In this document: positions 1 through 10,985 of the stretch, one piece after another
Numbering within the stretch: the stretch's first letter is position 1
Layout: each line of letters opens with the position of its first letter
From: Humulus lupulus
Taxonomy: Eukaryota > Streptophyta > Magnoliopsida > Rosales > Cannabaceae
DNA: 64,000 nt
Direction: 5' to 3'
Assembly: GCF_963169125.1 (NCBI RefSeq)
Contig: NC_084799.1
Location: forward strand, 67,572,143 to 67,636,142
Position numbers and translations under genes: made by a program
The notes under the pieces: model-generated
Told to the model about the DNA's origin: nothing
The model's database searches: none
What the model saw: the letters and a program-made list of their open reading frames with translations, nothing else

Positions 1-920
1 GCCAAGAGATGCGATAAGTGTCAATGATTCGCTACAATCCCACGAGCTCTAGCTCCCCATGGCCATTTGCGGTCTGGGGAATTGACCTCATAGGCTCATT
101 GCCAACTGGCAAAGATGGAGTTAAGTATGCAGTAGTCGCGGTAGATTATTTTACAAAGTTGACTGAGGCCGAACCTCTGGAAACAATTACCTCAAAGAAA
201 GTATTGGACTTTGTGGTAAAAAATATAGTATGTTGATATGGAATGCCTAGGAAGATAGTATCAGATAATGGTACTCAGTTCGACAGTGAACTGTTTACCA
301 ATTTTTGTGAGAAAAATGGGATAATAAAGAGCTTATCCTTTGTGGCCCATCCCCAAGAAAATGGCCAAGTCAAAGCTGTGAATAAAACCCTGAAGAGTTC
401 TATGAAGAAGAAATTGGAAGAAGCTAAGGGACATTGGCCCGAGAAATTGCCCTAAGTCATGTGGGCGTATCGGACCACAGCTCGCACTTCAACAGGACAT
501 ACCCCTTTTTCTCTGGCATATGGATGCAAGGCTATGCTACTAATCGAGGTTGAAATACCCGTTATTCGTAGCCATGCTTATGACCAAGCCTTGAACAAAT
601 CCCGAATCGAAGTAAGTCTGGACCTGATCGAAGAAAGACGAGACGAAGCCCAACTAAAAAATGCAGCATATCAGCAGCGAGCTACCCGATATTTCAATAA
701 AAAGGTTTGGGACACGAAATTCGGCTTGGGAGACTTGGTGTTGAGATGTGTATTCCTAGCCACGTGGGACCCTGCCGCTGGCGTGCTTGGGCCTAATTGG
801 GAAGGGCCTTATCAAATCGAATCAGTTATTCGACCTGGCGTCTACAAATTGGCAAGATTAAACGGGGAATTGGTACCACGAGCATGGAATGGAGAACAAC
901 TACGACCTTACTATCAATAG
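1..920 (+). pseudogene. Integrase domain of gypsy pol, broken
   Basis: The first bases encode the last pair of the integrase HHCC zinc finger (CDKC), followed by an in-frame TGA at 25-27 and a frame change near 50. The core then runs in one frame from WPFAVWGIDLIG to the C-terminal NWEGPYQI and LRPYYQ motifs, interrupted by TGA at 234-236 and TAA at 453-455. The first two catalytic aspartates are present (GIDLIG and VSDNGTQF). At the third position, where relatives in this window read GQAEA, the codon 372-374 gives lysine (GQVKA). The copy is therefore inferred to be inactive. The end at 920 matches the usual gypsy pol terminus. Confidence 0.92.
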
Positions 921-1835
921 TGTAGGAATGATGTCACCTGTAACCATGCTTGTTTATCTTTACTACGCTTCTATTGATAAATTGTTCAATTCTGATAAAG
1001 TTCATTTTCGTTTCACTATGCTGTATTTTTTTCAAACTCTCTTAATTTAATAACATATGGTCACACTCATAGGATATTAAGGGGGCATTAGTGGTATATA
1101 TACTGTAAGCTTGAAAAAATAAAAAATAGCATACACGAAAATAAGCAAAGTGTTTGGATATAACCAAACGCGCGAGCTAAAATAATTTGGACATAACCAG
1201 ATTATGAAAAGTAAAGTGTTTGGATGTAACCAAATACGCGATCTAGATATAACTAGATCAAAAATATGTGTATGGACCTAAATAGGTTTGGAACAAATCG
1301 GCTAAAACTAACCGACAAAAAGATGGGATATAGATAAATCCATCTCAAATTAAGTTGAGACCGAAGCTGGAATATCTTGCAAAAGGGTAGTTTCGACCTC
1401 ATAACTTCGGGGAGCTACCCGAGGATGAGGAAAAGCAACTAGAAAAGCAGGATATAACTAAACTACCCACCTTACACACTATATAAGTACTTTCGGGTGC
1501 ATGGTAAAATTAAATCCCGACCTTGACAAAAAACGAGATCGGACATGGATACATTGAGTAAACTGTGCATGAATGTATTGAAACTCGAGCTTAAATCCAT
1601 CATGTGTATGTATGAATAAACAAACATAAGGGCAAACTTTTAATATAAAATTGCTTAAAATATTTCGATTTAAGAGATGTAAAGCAAAAATATTAAAGTC
1701 AAATATGGTATTGTAAATGTCATAGGAAAATAGCTCTTTTACGAAGCTATAAATTGTCTTAGCCCCAAGGGCATAAAAAGAAAAAAATAAAAACTATTAC
1801 AAAAGTCTCAAAGGAACGCAGCCCAGGATCAAGAT
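921..1835. other. Spacer between pol and antisense gene with short repeats
   Basis: No gene is seen here. At about 1148-1260 a short unit recurs in which 'tttggat', a few bases and 'aaccaaa' form imperfect inverted repeats, alternating with 'gcgcgagct' or 'gcgatcta'. A purine-rich stretch lies near 1079. The place matches that of the 60-bp tandem repeats in the second Tat element of the window. Confidence 0.55.
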
Positions 1836-4800
1836 TCAGGAGGAAGGAGCGCCCCCTTTAGCCTTCTCAGCATCCTCCTTAGCCTTCTCATCATCCTCCT
1901 TGGCCTTCTCAGCATCCTCCCGAGCCACCTCCTCCGCATCAAGCCGAGCTTGACATTTGGCCACAAGATCCTCCTCAAAAGAGCCCAGGAAGCTGGTATC
2001 GAGATCGGTGTTGCTAGCCCAGATCTTGTACATGGCTAGGTCAACCGCCCGATCCTTCCTCTTCTTGAATTCTTCAAGAAGACGAGCCTTCTCGCCCTTC
2101 ATTACCTTGAAGGTGGATTTTTTCTCCTCCTCAAGCTTGGCATTGATCTTCTCGAGCTCCCCGAGCCTAGCATTCAACTTCCCAAGCTCCTCAACCTAGG
2201 CCTTCATCTGCTCGACCTCAACCTCCAGCTTTTATTTTTCGGCCTTAAACTCGTCAGCGAGCTTGAGTTGAAGATCCTTCAACTGCTGAGCATAGGACAT
2301 GCTCGAGTGGACCTCATTGTTCAACTTGTAATTTAGCTGAGCAAAGGCAGTAAGGGACTAACACACAATAAAATCCAGTTATAACATATGTTAAGCACAA
2401 TTACAATGAATAATAAGGTGTGAGAAGTTATCGCAGCAGCGAGCTCGACACTCTTGACAAAAAGGCTGTTGCAGTCCTGAGCATTGTTCAAAAACTGCCA
2501 CTGGGGAGCCTCAAAGCTGCTGATGCTCTGGCCTACCCGAGACAGGACGTCCGAGCCAAGTGTAGCCCCATGAGTCCCGGCAGGATTGTCGATGACATAC
2601 TCATCAACATGAGTAGAAATTGACAGCAGGCGCCCTTTGGACGTTGGTTTCTTCGGAGGAGGGCTGAGCGTGGGCAGGATCTTGATGGCAGGAGGCAGAG
2701 GAGGAATATCTGTTGTGGAAGCATCAACCTGGGAAGTAGGGTCTGCTACTGGGCTCGTAACAATGGGAGTTGGGGGAGGAGGAGTCTTCTCGGTCCTCTT
2801 AGAGACCTTAGCAGGTCGATCAGACTTCTGCGAGGCTCTCGTGCGCTTACTCTTCTTGGCCCCCTCACCCCTGGCGAGCACGGTCTCGAGATTCGAATCC
2901 ATAGTACTTGCACAGTCACACCACATTATAAGAAATTTAAAGACACAAAAGTTAGCATAATGTAGATAGTCAAGGAATAAAAGGACAAGCAACGAGGAGC
3001 CTAATTGCAACTCTCCCCCGAGCTCGTGCTCGACGACCACATAATTCCCCCATCTTCGGAAGAGGCAGAAAGAGTCCCTTCCCTATATGTGGAAGTCAAC
3101 CTTGGAAGTACCCTATAATCATTCGTCCCATATTGGACGACTATTCCATCTCAGACCTCGTTCAAACTATACATAGTATCGTACTTCCCTAGCCAACTAT
3201 CAAACCTATGAACCCTCTCATCTACCCAAGACCATACATAAAAATTGTCCCTATCATCTGGGCACAAGATTAGGGTGTCAGATTTATGCTTAAGTAGTGA
3301 AGGAGACCATAAAGTCGAGCTAAGGATGACAGTACCTCTGTTACTCAAGCTCGAAGCCTCATCATTGGCCTCGTTCCCCAAGCTCGGACTCCTAGGAGGG
3401 TGAGCTGGGGATCGTTCCTTAGAGCTTCACCTCGGGGGGAGGCTGCCGGCTGGAAGAGGCACAAACTCCCACTTGGTGTACTTCTTGTAGGCTCTATCAT
3501 CTGTGGACTGATCCTTCTCCAGGAGACCACAGGCTCGAAGATTATCTTCATGGAGAAGATAAGAAAGGGAGCACCTACCATAAGAGAGTTGAAGCAAAGT
3601 CTCCTTATGCTCCTTCATCTCATCAGTGGGAGTAGGGCGATGATAGTTGGCTGAAGAAGTGAATATATAATGAGTGGTTCGAGCCTAAGCAAAAATTCGA
3701 GCATGAAAAGAAAAAAGACCGTATACTTACGGTTTCGCTTGAACGAATAGTATCTAGAGGGAGCTAGGTCGTCCGTCCAAAAGAACGCCACCTTGAAGTT
3801 GGGAGGATGGTTCGGCAGGTCCTTGAATATTTTCTTCTCCCGGGGATAGCTCGAGAGATAACAAAAGCCATCTTCTCCCTGAGCTCGGGAGGGATTGCTT
3901 TTCAAGAAAAAGAGATACAAAATCTCTTTTGGTGAAGGTCCTTCCCACTTTAGCTCTCAGGGCTGACAAGACCCTGTACGAGTTGGTCTGGAGTTGGAAA
4001 GGTGCGAGCCCAATGTAAACCAGAAAGTCCTTAAAAAAGGACTTCAAGGGCAATAAGGCCCCTGCCCTCATATGATCATGGCTCCAAGCTGCGAGCTTTA
4101 GCTTACTGTCGGGATTGCCATCTCCCAGGGCACGACAGCTACGCTCAATGGGAGTTGGAGCTCAACGCCTTAACGAGCCTAATAATCCCAGGCCATGTCG
4201 AGCTAGGATGTTTGTTATCTGCCCCAACGAAGAGACCGAGCTCCAATAATTCTCAGCCTCAAAAAATTCTCCCCTCGAGGTGGAAATAGTGGTTGGCTGC
4301 GAGGTGGACGGTTGATTTGTTGGTTCCCCCATCAGGGAAAATATAAGTTCGCCTGCATTGAAAGCTATAGTCACTTTATGGGTAGGGTCAAGGGGGATTG
4401 GTCTAGGCTCGAGGTCTGGATCTGGGTAGATTGCAACCCTGAGTCTCTTCCTTTTTCTCTCTTCGACCTCGTCGATCTGGCGTCCAAAGTGAGCTCAGGT
4501 GTCCTCTTGCTCACACCTTAGTTCGTGCTCCCGAATTAAGCGTTGATTCCGAGTAAAAGGTGACTCTGGGCTCGGAGTTTCCGATGAGTAAGGAATCGTG
4601 AGTTTTGACCCCCACCGCTTTTCCAAATTCAACGACATCTAGTAAGAAAGAAAAAGGGTGAGGGCTACACGAACAAGAGATTAAGAATAAAAATCGAAAT
4701 GGTCTAAGCTCGAATGCTCGAGACCATCGAGTAAGTTCAATTAAAAGAACGAGATCAGGTTCGGAGGGAACTTAAGCTATCAAAAGAATCAAGCCCCGAG

Positions 4801-5281
4801 CGTGTATTTGACGAAAAGGGGGAAAGTGGATTTGTTTTTTAAAAGATCCCGGATTTTTAGGGAAAAAAGTTGACGGTTACACAAAAATTCATATTTTTGG
4901 GAAACGTGCAATTTATAAACCCTAATCTTATACCCCATTTCTCGGTCTACACGATATGATATTCAGAATCAAGATAATCCATTAAAAGAGCCATATTTGC
5001 ATCATTCATGCAAAATCTGGGATTGGAAATCCGTAATCTTAGAAGAGCCTAAAAATTACACGACATTGACTAAAGCATTCTGATACTAAAAGCTGGTGAT
5101 CAAATGCTACTACAACGATAAGCATGCATGGAAAAATAAAATGTATATGAACATAGAACAGATACTTACACAATGTGGCTGGTGGGAACAAAGAAATCGA
5201 TGACCGAAGGAGAGGTTGCAAGAACGATTTCACGGACTCGAACAGACCAGTGTTGTTTCGTTTCCTCGGCTTGGAGAACAT
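1836..5281 (-). pseudogene. Antisense gene of the Tat element (Transposase_28-like, coiled coil), decayed
   Basis: A minus-strand gene inside the plus-strand element. Exon 1 starts at ATG 5281 (MFSKPRKRNN) and ends at a GTAAGT donor near 5167. A middle part at about 4070-3900 carries the conserved block PLKSFFKDFLVYIGLAPFQL, which resembles the plant domain 'putative gypsy type transposon' (Transposase_28). A lysine/proline-rich segment lies at about 2900-2500, and a coiled-coil tail rich in Glu/Lys/Ala with AMYKIWAS ends at 1836. The middle and tail blocks have counterparts in the antisense gene at 17831-21364. Several stops and frame changes break it. The function is unknown, and exon borders other than the first are not certain. 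Confidence 0.7.
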
Positions 5282-5377
5282 ACAAAAGTAGAACGAGTTT
5301 TGAGTTCTGGTTTTTTGTTCTTCCCTTTTCTCTGAAAATTTGAAAGCGTAAAATTGAAGTGAAGAAGACGATGGGCG

Positions 5378-5385
5378 TATTTATA
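5378..5385 (-). promoter_or_regulatory. TATA box of the antisense gene
   Basis: Read on the minus strand this is TATAAATA in a CTATAAATACGCCC context, 97 bases upstream of the antisense ATG at 5281. The second Tat element has the same word in the equivalent place. Confidence 0.6.
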
Positions 5386-5649
5386 GGCCACAAGAGAATG
5401 TCAAATGACAAATTAAATCTGGACCATTGGACGAGATTGGTATCTGATCGAACGAACGGGTACTGGCATGATAATGGCGGAAAAAAGGTGGCAGATGAGA
5501 AGACGTGGGCATGGTGCAAACATACTCAAGAACTCTGATCCTCCAATACCTGCCTGACGCGTGTCTGCACTCGAGTACAATAAATGGTATAGTTTCCAAG
5601 AAGGGTAGTTCAAAAGTTTCCTTCTCATGGGATTCAAACTGATACTTTT

Positions 5650-5661
5650 GAGGGGGCAAAA
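5650..5661 (+). other. Polypurine tract
   Basis: The run GAGGGGGCAAAA lies directly before the TGTTACACC start of the 3' LTR, as expected for the plus-strand priming site of an LTR retrotransposon. Confidence 0.75.
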
Positions 5662-6484
5662 TGTTACACCCAGATTTCGAGATAAGAAGTTATGACCTCG
5701 AAAACTGGGCTCGTCAGGTGTGAGCTCGAAACATATACGGTCCTCATATGATTCAACCGTCGGACCTCTTTGAAGTAAACAACGACCTCGAGAATGTGTG
5801 GCCTCGAGCGTGCTCTGAGCTCGCAATGGTGATGGTATGACACATGAATATAATTTTTCGTGATTGCTTCAGACAAGATGGATCGAGCTCGAGAAGTACT
5901 AGATTGGATGTGATAGCATCGTCTACATATACCTGTTCCGAGCATAAACAAGGCTGGGCAGCGAGCTCGTGCATGACTCATGGTCTCGACAAGTTCGATG
6001 TTAATTGCTGATCTCGAAGATTTGATGAATCATTTGGGATAATCAGTTACGTGTGAACATTTTTATTATCTTATAATCCAAATATTTAAGGGATATCATT
6101 TAATCTGTTATCCGTTCCTGATCTTCATGGGACGTTTCCGTGTATAAAGGAAATAATGCATTAAATAACATTATCTTAATTGATTTACAGAATATCTTCC
6201 CGAAATATGTGGGAATGAATTCTACAAAATTCTCTATAAATAGAGAAGGAAACACCATTTGCAAGGGACCGATTTTCTGATTCCTTGAGAGAAAACTCTG
6301 GGCAATTCTTCTCTGAAAAATTCCCAAGAAACTCCCAAGTCTTAGTAACAAGGACTCGTGGACTAGGCAGAGTTAACTGCTGAACCACGTAAAAAATCTT
6401 CTAGTTTTCTTCCTCATTCATTTGCACCAATATTTTACTCTTTGATTGCTCTACTATTTAAGTTGACGAAAAACGGTGTCAACA
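5662..6484 (+). repeat. 3' LTR of the first Tat element
   Basis: This 823-bp LTR starts TGTTACACC after the polypurine tract and ends in ...GTCAACA. It contains a TATA box at 6235-6242 (ctataaatagag). Near its 3' end is the string 'gactcgtggactagg...ctgaaccacgtaaaaa', shared with the LTR of the element at 61029. The word 'gagctcg' recurs throughout. The right end is fixed by codon-matched pol sequence resuming at 6485. Confidence 0.8.
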
Positions 6485-7468
6485 GCGGCATTAAGTAGGT
6501 TTATTTCGAAATCTACAGACCGCTGTCTTCCATTTTTTAACCTTTTGAGAGGGGGTAAAAAATTCGAGTGGACAAAAGAATGCGAGCTCGCATTTCAGGA
6601 GCTTAAGAAACACCTCGCAGAACCTCCCATCTTGTCAAAACCTATCACAGGAGAAATCTTTTACCTATATCTCGCTACAACTGAGCACGCCATCATCGTC
6701 GTGCTCGTCCGAGAAGATCAGAAGGTGCAAAAAACAGTATACTATGTCAGCAAAAGGTTACTGGGGGCAGGATCGAGATACCCGTTGATGGAGAAGTTGG
6801 ATCTTAGCCTAATCCACTCATCTCGAAAGCTCCGACCTTACTTCCAAGCACACCCCATCCATGTGCTCACGGACCAACCACTACGGCAAGTCTTGTCAAA
6901 GCAAGAAGCCTCAGGCCGATTACTAAAATGGGCTGTTGAGCTCGGACAATTCGAGATTACTTATCATCCTAGAATGACCATAAAAGGGCAGGCCCTGGCA
7001 GACTTCATTGTGGAATGTACGGGAGTATCTGACAATGAAGTTATAACCCCAGCCCACGAGCTGTAGAAACTTTATGTCGATGGATCCTCCAATGAAAATG
7101 GATCGGAGGAAGGAATCATATTGATCACTCCAACTGGAAGTCGATTTCATTCAGCCTTAAGGTTTGGCTTCGAAGCATCTAACAACGAGGCTGAATATGA
7201 AGCTCTATTGGCAGGACTTCGAATAGCCAAGGAACTAAAGGCTAAAGCGATACATTGCTACAGTGACTCGCAGTTGGTGGTCAGCCAAATCTAAGGGGAA
7301 TACCAGGTCCGCGGAACAAATATGGCCGCATATTTAGAAAAAGCGAAAGCAGCACTCGAACATTTTGAGTTCTATGCAATAGAGCAGGTTCCCCGAGAGC
7401 AAAATTCTAATGCAGTCGCCTTAGCTAAGCTCGCCACGTCCACTGAGGTCGATGCGCTACCCAATTGA
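6485..7468 (+). pseudogene. RT C-terminus, RNase H and second RNase H of an older Tat element
   Basis: The reading frame resumes at the LTR border with AALSRFISKSTDRCLPFF, normally internal to gypsy pol. It continues through the Ty3-type RNase H (YYVSKRLLGAGSRYPLMEKL) into a second, aRNH/RVT_3-type RNase H with YVDGSS, ASNNEAEYEALLAG and CYSDSQLVV. That second domain is a known mark of the Tat lineage. In-frame stops lie at 7064-7066, about 7292 and about 7466. The upstream half presumably lies left of the first element, outside the window. The right end is lost at a junction with an Athila-like element. Confidence 0.88.
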
Positions 7469-7479
7469 GCACCTGTCAA

Positions 7480-8884
7480 CCTCGGGTATGTAATCGGGTT
7501 TTACAATGTTCTTTCCGAACATAAGAGTTGAAATTGTTTTGACTTCTCCATTATGACTATAGTTTCCTATCTCATATTGACTTTTTGGATTAGGGATACG
7601 TTGACTAGGTAATTTTCATTTTTCTCTATCAGCTAAAGCAGTGGCGAGTTGTCCTACTTGTGTCTCAAGTTTGGCAATTGATTGAGACTGATTTTGTAGG
7701 ATTTGTTGAGTGGATTGCATAAATTGTTGTCAGGTATCTTCTAAGGAAGGTTTTCTATGTTGAGGATATGGTTGATTTTGTGGGGCATGAGTTTGGTTTT
7801 GCGTGTTGTATTGGTGCCCTTGATTCATTTGAGGTTGATTTTGTCTCCATGAAAAGTTTGGATGGTTTCTCCAATTTGGATTATAAGTTGATGAAAATGG
7901 GCTATCGTTTGGTTTCCCATAAGCATGAAGAGCATTGGCCTCCTCAGAAAAGGCTTCTTGGTAGGAAGGACATGATTGGGCATTGTGGCAAGGACTAGAA
8001 CATATAGAACAAACATCTTTTCTTGGTTGTATAGAAGAATTTATAGTTTGGCTTATGGCTAAAGCTTCTACTTTTCTCGCTAATTTGTCTAAGGATGTTC
8101 TTAAGTATAATTCATCTTTTACTTCATACCGTCCTCCTATTTTTGGTGAATTAGTTGACCTAGACCTAGGATTAAAATAATTCCATTGTTGTGAATTGAA
8201 AGATAAATCTTCAAGGGCGTCCCAAGTCTCTTTTCCTTGGAATTTTAAAAAATTTCCAGTATGCATAGATTGAATCATTTGACGATTAGAGGGGGTCAAA
8301 CCATCATAAAAATATTTTACAAGTCTCCATTTTTTAAAACCATGATGAGGACATTTTAATAATAAATCTTTAAATATTTCCCAACATTCATAAAACTCTT
8401 CATTATCTTTTTGAAAAAACTCGGATATTTCTCTCCTTAGACTATCAGTTTTAGACATAGGAAAAAATTTCACCAATAATTTATTATAAAGTTGATCCCA
8501 TGTAGTTATAGACCCCGTGGGAAGGGAATTTAACCAAGCTTTTGATTTTTCTTTTAATGAAAAATGGAACAATCTTAGTTTGACCGACTCATTAGAAATT
8601 TTTTGAAATTTAAATGTTGAGCAAATTTCTAAGAAATCTTTGACATGCATGTAAGGATCCTTTCTATCTAAACCATAAAAAGATGACAAAAATTGAATGA
8701 TTGATTGTTTAAGCTCAAAATTGGTAGTAAAAGTGGTTGGAAGAACAATACATGAAGGAGCATTAGATGAAATAGGTGCAAAATATTCAAGCAAAGTTTT
8801 TTCAGGCACAACATTTTCATCAACAGGATTAACAATTGGTTCCATGATGCTCAAGTTTTTATTAACACTTTCAATTTCAAACAA
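7480..8884 (-). pseudogene. Athila-like gag (Retrotrans_gag family), 3' truncated
   Basis: From ATG 8884 the frame runs 384 codons to a TGA at 7730-7732 and, past it, continues gag-like to about 7480. The capsid region contains WLNSLPTGSITTWDQLYNKL and LVKFFPMSKT, typical of the gag of plant Athila and related gypsy elements. A cysteine cluster (CSICSSPCHNAQSCPSY) is the probable nucleic-acid-binding knuckle. The part after the stop includes QSIAKLETQVGQLATALADR, usual at the gag/protease border of this lineage. Protease, RT and integrase are missing: the sequence changes to plus-strand pol of another element near 7470-7490. Confidence 0.85.
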
Positions 8885-9860
8885 AGATAAACGTCTTTTT
8901 ACTAATCAATTTTTAGAGTAACATTCCCAATGATGCATACAATTTTCACAAACAAGGCAACAAAGATAATCTCAAACAAGCAATTTTCTGATGTGGAAGA
9001 TCAGTTAAAACCGCAACCACATAGCATACTTAGAATTTTTAGAGATTTCACAACAATATAATTTTTATGGTTTACTTGTCCCCGGGCCTATTTGATTCCA
9101 CTTACTCACACACTTCTAACAACTTCCCGAGGTTAATTAGTAGAGGCGGATTGGGAATTTTGTACAAATTTCCTTTAAACAAAAATTGCTTATGGTGAAA
9201 GGACAAGATTTAGGTTTCTTTTTTTTTTTTCAAGTATTTTTTTTCACAATTATAGAATAATATGATAAAAGATAAAGAAAAATAAGGAAAATTAAATAAG
9301 ACTAAAATTTAGGCAAGAGTAGGGAGACATAGCATGCCATCAACCATAACAAAAATAAGGTAAAAATTAGGAGGCACAAGTGCCATCAACTAAAACATAA
9401 GATAAAAGACTAGGAGGCAAAATTTCCATCAACTAGCTAGGAGGCAAAATTGCCATCAACTAGTAACTTGCAAAAATAAAATAAAATAAAAACTACAATA
9501 AGATAAATAAAGAAAGTTGCAACAAAGGTTAGGAGACACAAGTGCCGTCAACTAACAAAGAAATACAAGGAATAAAAACTATAACAAAATTACAACAAAA
9601 TTAGGAGGCACAAGTGCCATCAACTATAAAAATTAAAAAGATAGATTGATAGGAGGCACAAGTGCCATCAACTAAAAAACAATAAATATAAATATATAAG
9701 TAATTTTTTTATGGGTGGTAGAACTGTCCCAAATTTTCTTTTTATTTTTTTAGTTTTTATATTTTTGTATATATATATGTTTTTTTTTCTTAAGGCACAA
9801 AAATTAAATAACTAGTAGAAGAATTCACTAACCTTGAGATAAATTTCGTTTCTTTTCTTG
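8885..9860 (-). other. Athila-like leader with interspersed short repeats
   Basis: This is the leader between gag and the primer-binding site. It has no convincing ORF. At about 9320-9675 a unit of the form 'aggaggcacaagtgccatcaacta' recurs about seven times with AT-rich spacers; the core GGCAC-AA-GTGCC is nearly self-complementary. Confidence 0.6.
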
Positions 9861-9882
9861 CAACTCCCCGGCAATGGCGCCA
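9861..9882 (-). other. Primer-binding site, tRNA-Asp type
   Basis: On the minus strand this reads TGGCGCCATTGCCGGGGAG, the sequence that in Athila- and Ogre-type elements pairs with the 3' end of tRNA-Asp. It lies six bases inside the LTR end, which fixes the element's orientation. Confidence 0.85.
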
Positions 9883-9888
9883 AAAACT

Positions 9889-9985
9889 TGATGGGCCCAA
9901 AACGGGTATGTTTTGAAAATTTGTAACTCGCAAGCACATGACTCGTATATGAAATATAGTGTTCATGTAAGCACGAGATCACACC
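9889..9985 (-). repeat. Athila-like LTR, end next to the primer site
   Basis: This is the 3' end of the minus-strand element's 5' LTR (...GGGCCCATCA on the minus strand), cut at 9985 by the 12.9 kb Tat insertion. The rest resumes at 22928. Confidence 0.7.
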
Positions 9986-10926
9986 TGTTATCCCCGTTTT
10001 CTGCCAGGTACCCAGATCCGCGCTTCAGGCCCACAGGCTGGCCAAATGAGTTTGGGCCCAGCCCAGGCCCGTTTGGAAATAGTGTAATAGATATCGACAG
10101 CCCAACTCTGGGCGAGGCCCGGTAGGCGTTCAGGGAGTATTGTCCGGGACGGTCATCCGAGAAATGGTATGTTTGGCTTCCAGATAACAGTCGGGATCGA
10201 TGTGGATGATCCCGAAGCCTGGTAAACGGTCCGGGCTCTTGGTAAATGGTCCAGGCCCATGGTAAACGGTACGGGACCTCAGCGAAAAGAGAGGGATATG
10301 GGTAAACGAACCCGGGTCCGTTCTCCAAGGTTGGCAGGATAAAGCATCCATGAACCTGACTTCATCCCATGAAGTGTGGGAGTTGCCCCATGTTTCACCT
10401 GCAAAAAAGGCCACCTCAGGATTGCACGTCGTTGGTTCAGACCTGCGCCGCCACTATTTTGATAAATCTTGTCCCCTGAATCTGCCTTGTAACTCGAGAT
10501 GCCCAGACCAAAGCTCCAATTTGTCGCATGTATATATGGTTTGGGCTGGCCCAGTGGGCTCAGATTAATGTATTTTGTTTATGTTTTAATCCTTTGTATT
10601 GGGTTTCCGATAGAGAAGCTAGCAGTATTTATACCTTTATTGGGCCCGGGTCAGCCCGACCCAAGCCCAGTGCACCTGTGAACCTATAAATACATGTAAC
10701 AGAGCACTAAAGAGGGGGGATCCGGAGAGCGTGTATACAGTTACTCTGCTGAAACTTGCAGAAAAATCCATTATTTTAGATTCTCTAAGCTCTAATACAA
10801 CTGTCTCGTGGACTAAGGCTCATTAACACCCCAACCAAGTAAAAATTTGTCTTACAACTTCTAAACCCTTTCTCTCTAGTCTCTCTTAACTTTTATTATT
10901 GTAGTTTCCGAAAAGCTCGGTAAACA
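9986..10926 (+). repeat. 5' LTR of the second Tat element
   Basis: It starts TGTTATCCCCG and ends CTCGGTAAACA. A TATA box (ctataaatac) lies at 10685-10692, followed by the 'ctcgtggactaaggctcattaac' region. At 10221, 10241, 10261 and 10301 the word GGTAAA recurs on a strict 20-bp spacing inside a GC-rich repeat. Confidence 0.93.
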
Positions 10927-10929
10927 TTT

Positions 10930-10947
10930 TGGTGCTTTCATTGAGAG
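10930..10947 (+). other. Primer-binding site
   Basis: TGGTGCTTTCATTGAGAG lies four bases after the LTR. The same first 16 bases follow the LTR at 61033, so the two elements use the same primer type. The priming tRNA cannot be named with confidence. Confidence 0.7.
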
Positions 10948-10985
10948 CCTGAGAAAGCTAGTGTTGACATCAAACCTCTACAACA

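Larger units (their letters stand above)
1..6484 (+). mobile_element. Tat-type Ty3/gypsy LTR retrotransposon, 3' part
   Basis: This is the 3' end of an element whose 5' part lies left of the window. In order it holds the integrase end, a repeat-bearing spacer, an antisense gene, a polypurine tract and a 3' LTR. The order pol, antisense gene, LTR is known for the Tat lineage of plant gypsy elements. The LTR runs straight into RNase H coding sequence of a related element, so the element is inferred to have inserted into an older copy. Because the 5' LTR is absent, the target duplication cannot be tested. Confidence 0.85.

Noticed and set aside
1079..1100. Second polypurine tract and LTR start near 'taagggggcattagtggt'
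   Set aside because: The following sequence does not match any LTR in the window, and the antisense gene and true LTR lie further right.
5166..5981. Several overlapping minus-strand ORFs of 73-137 codons
   Set aside because: They cross the antisense promoter, the polypurine tract and the LTR start, and have no recognisable domain.
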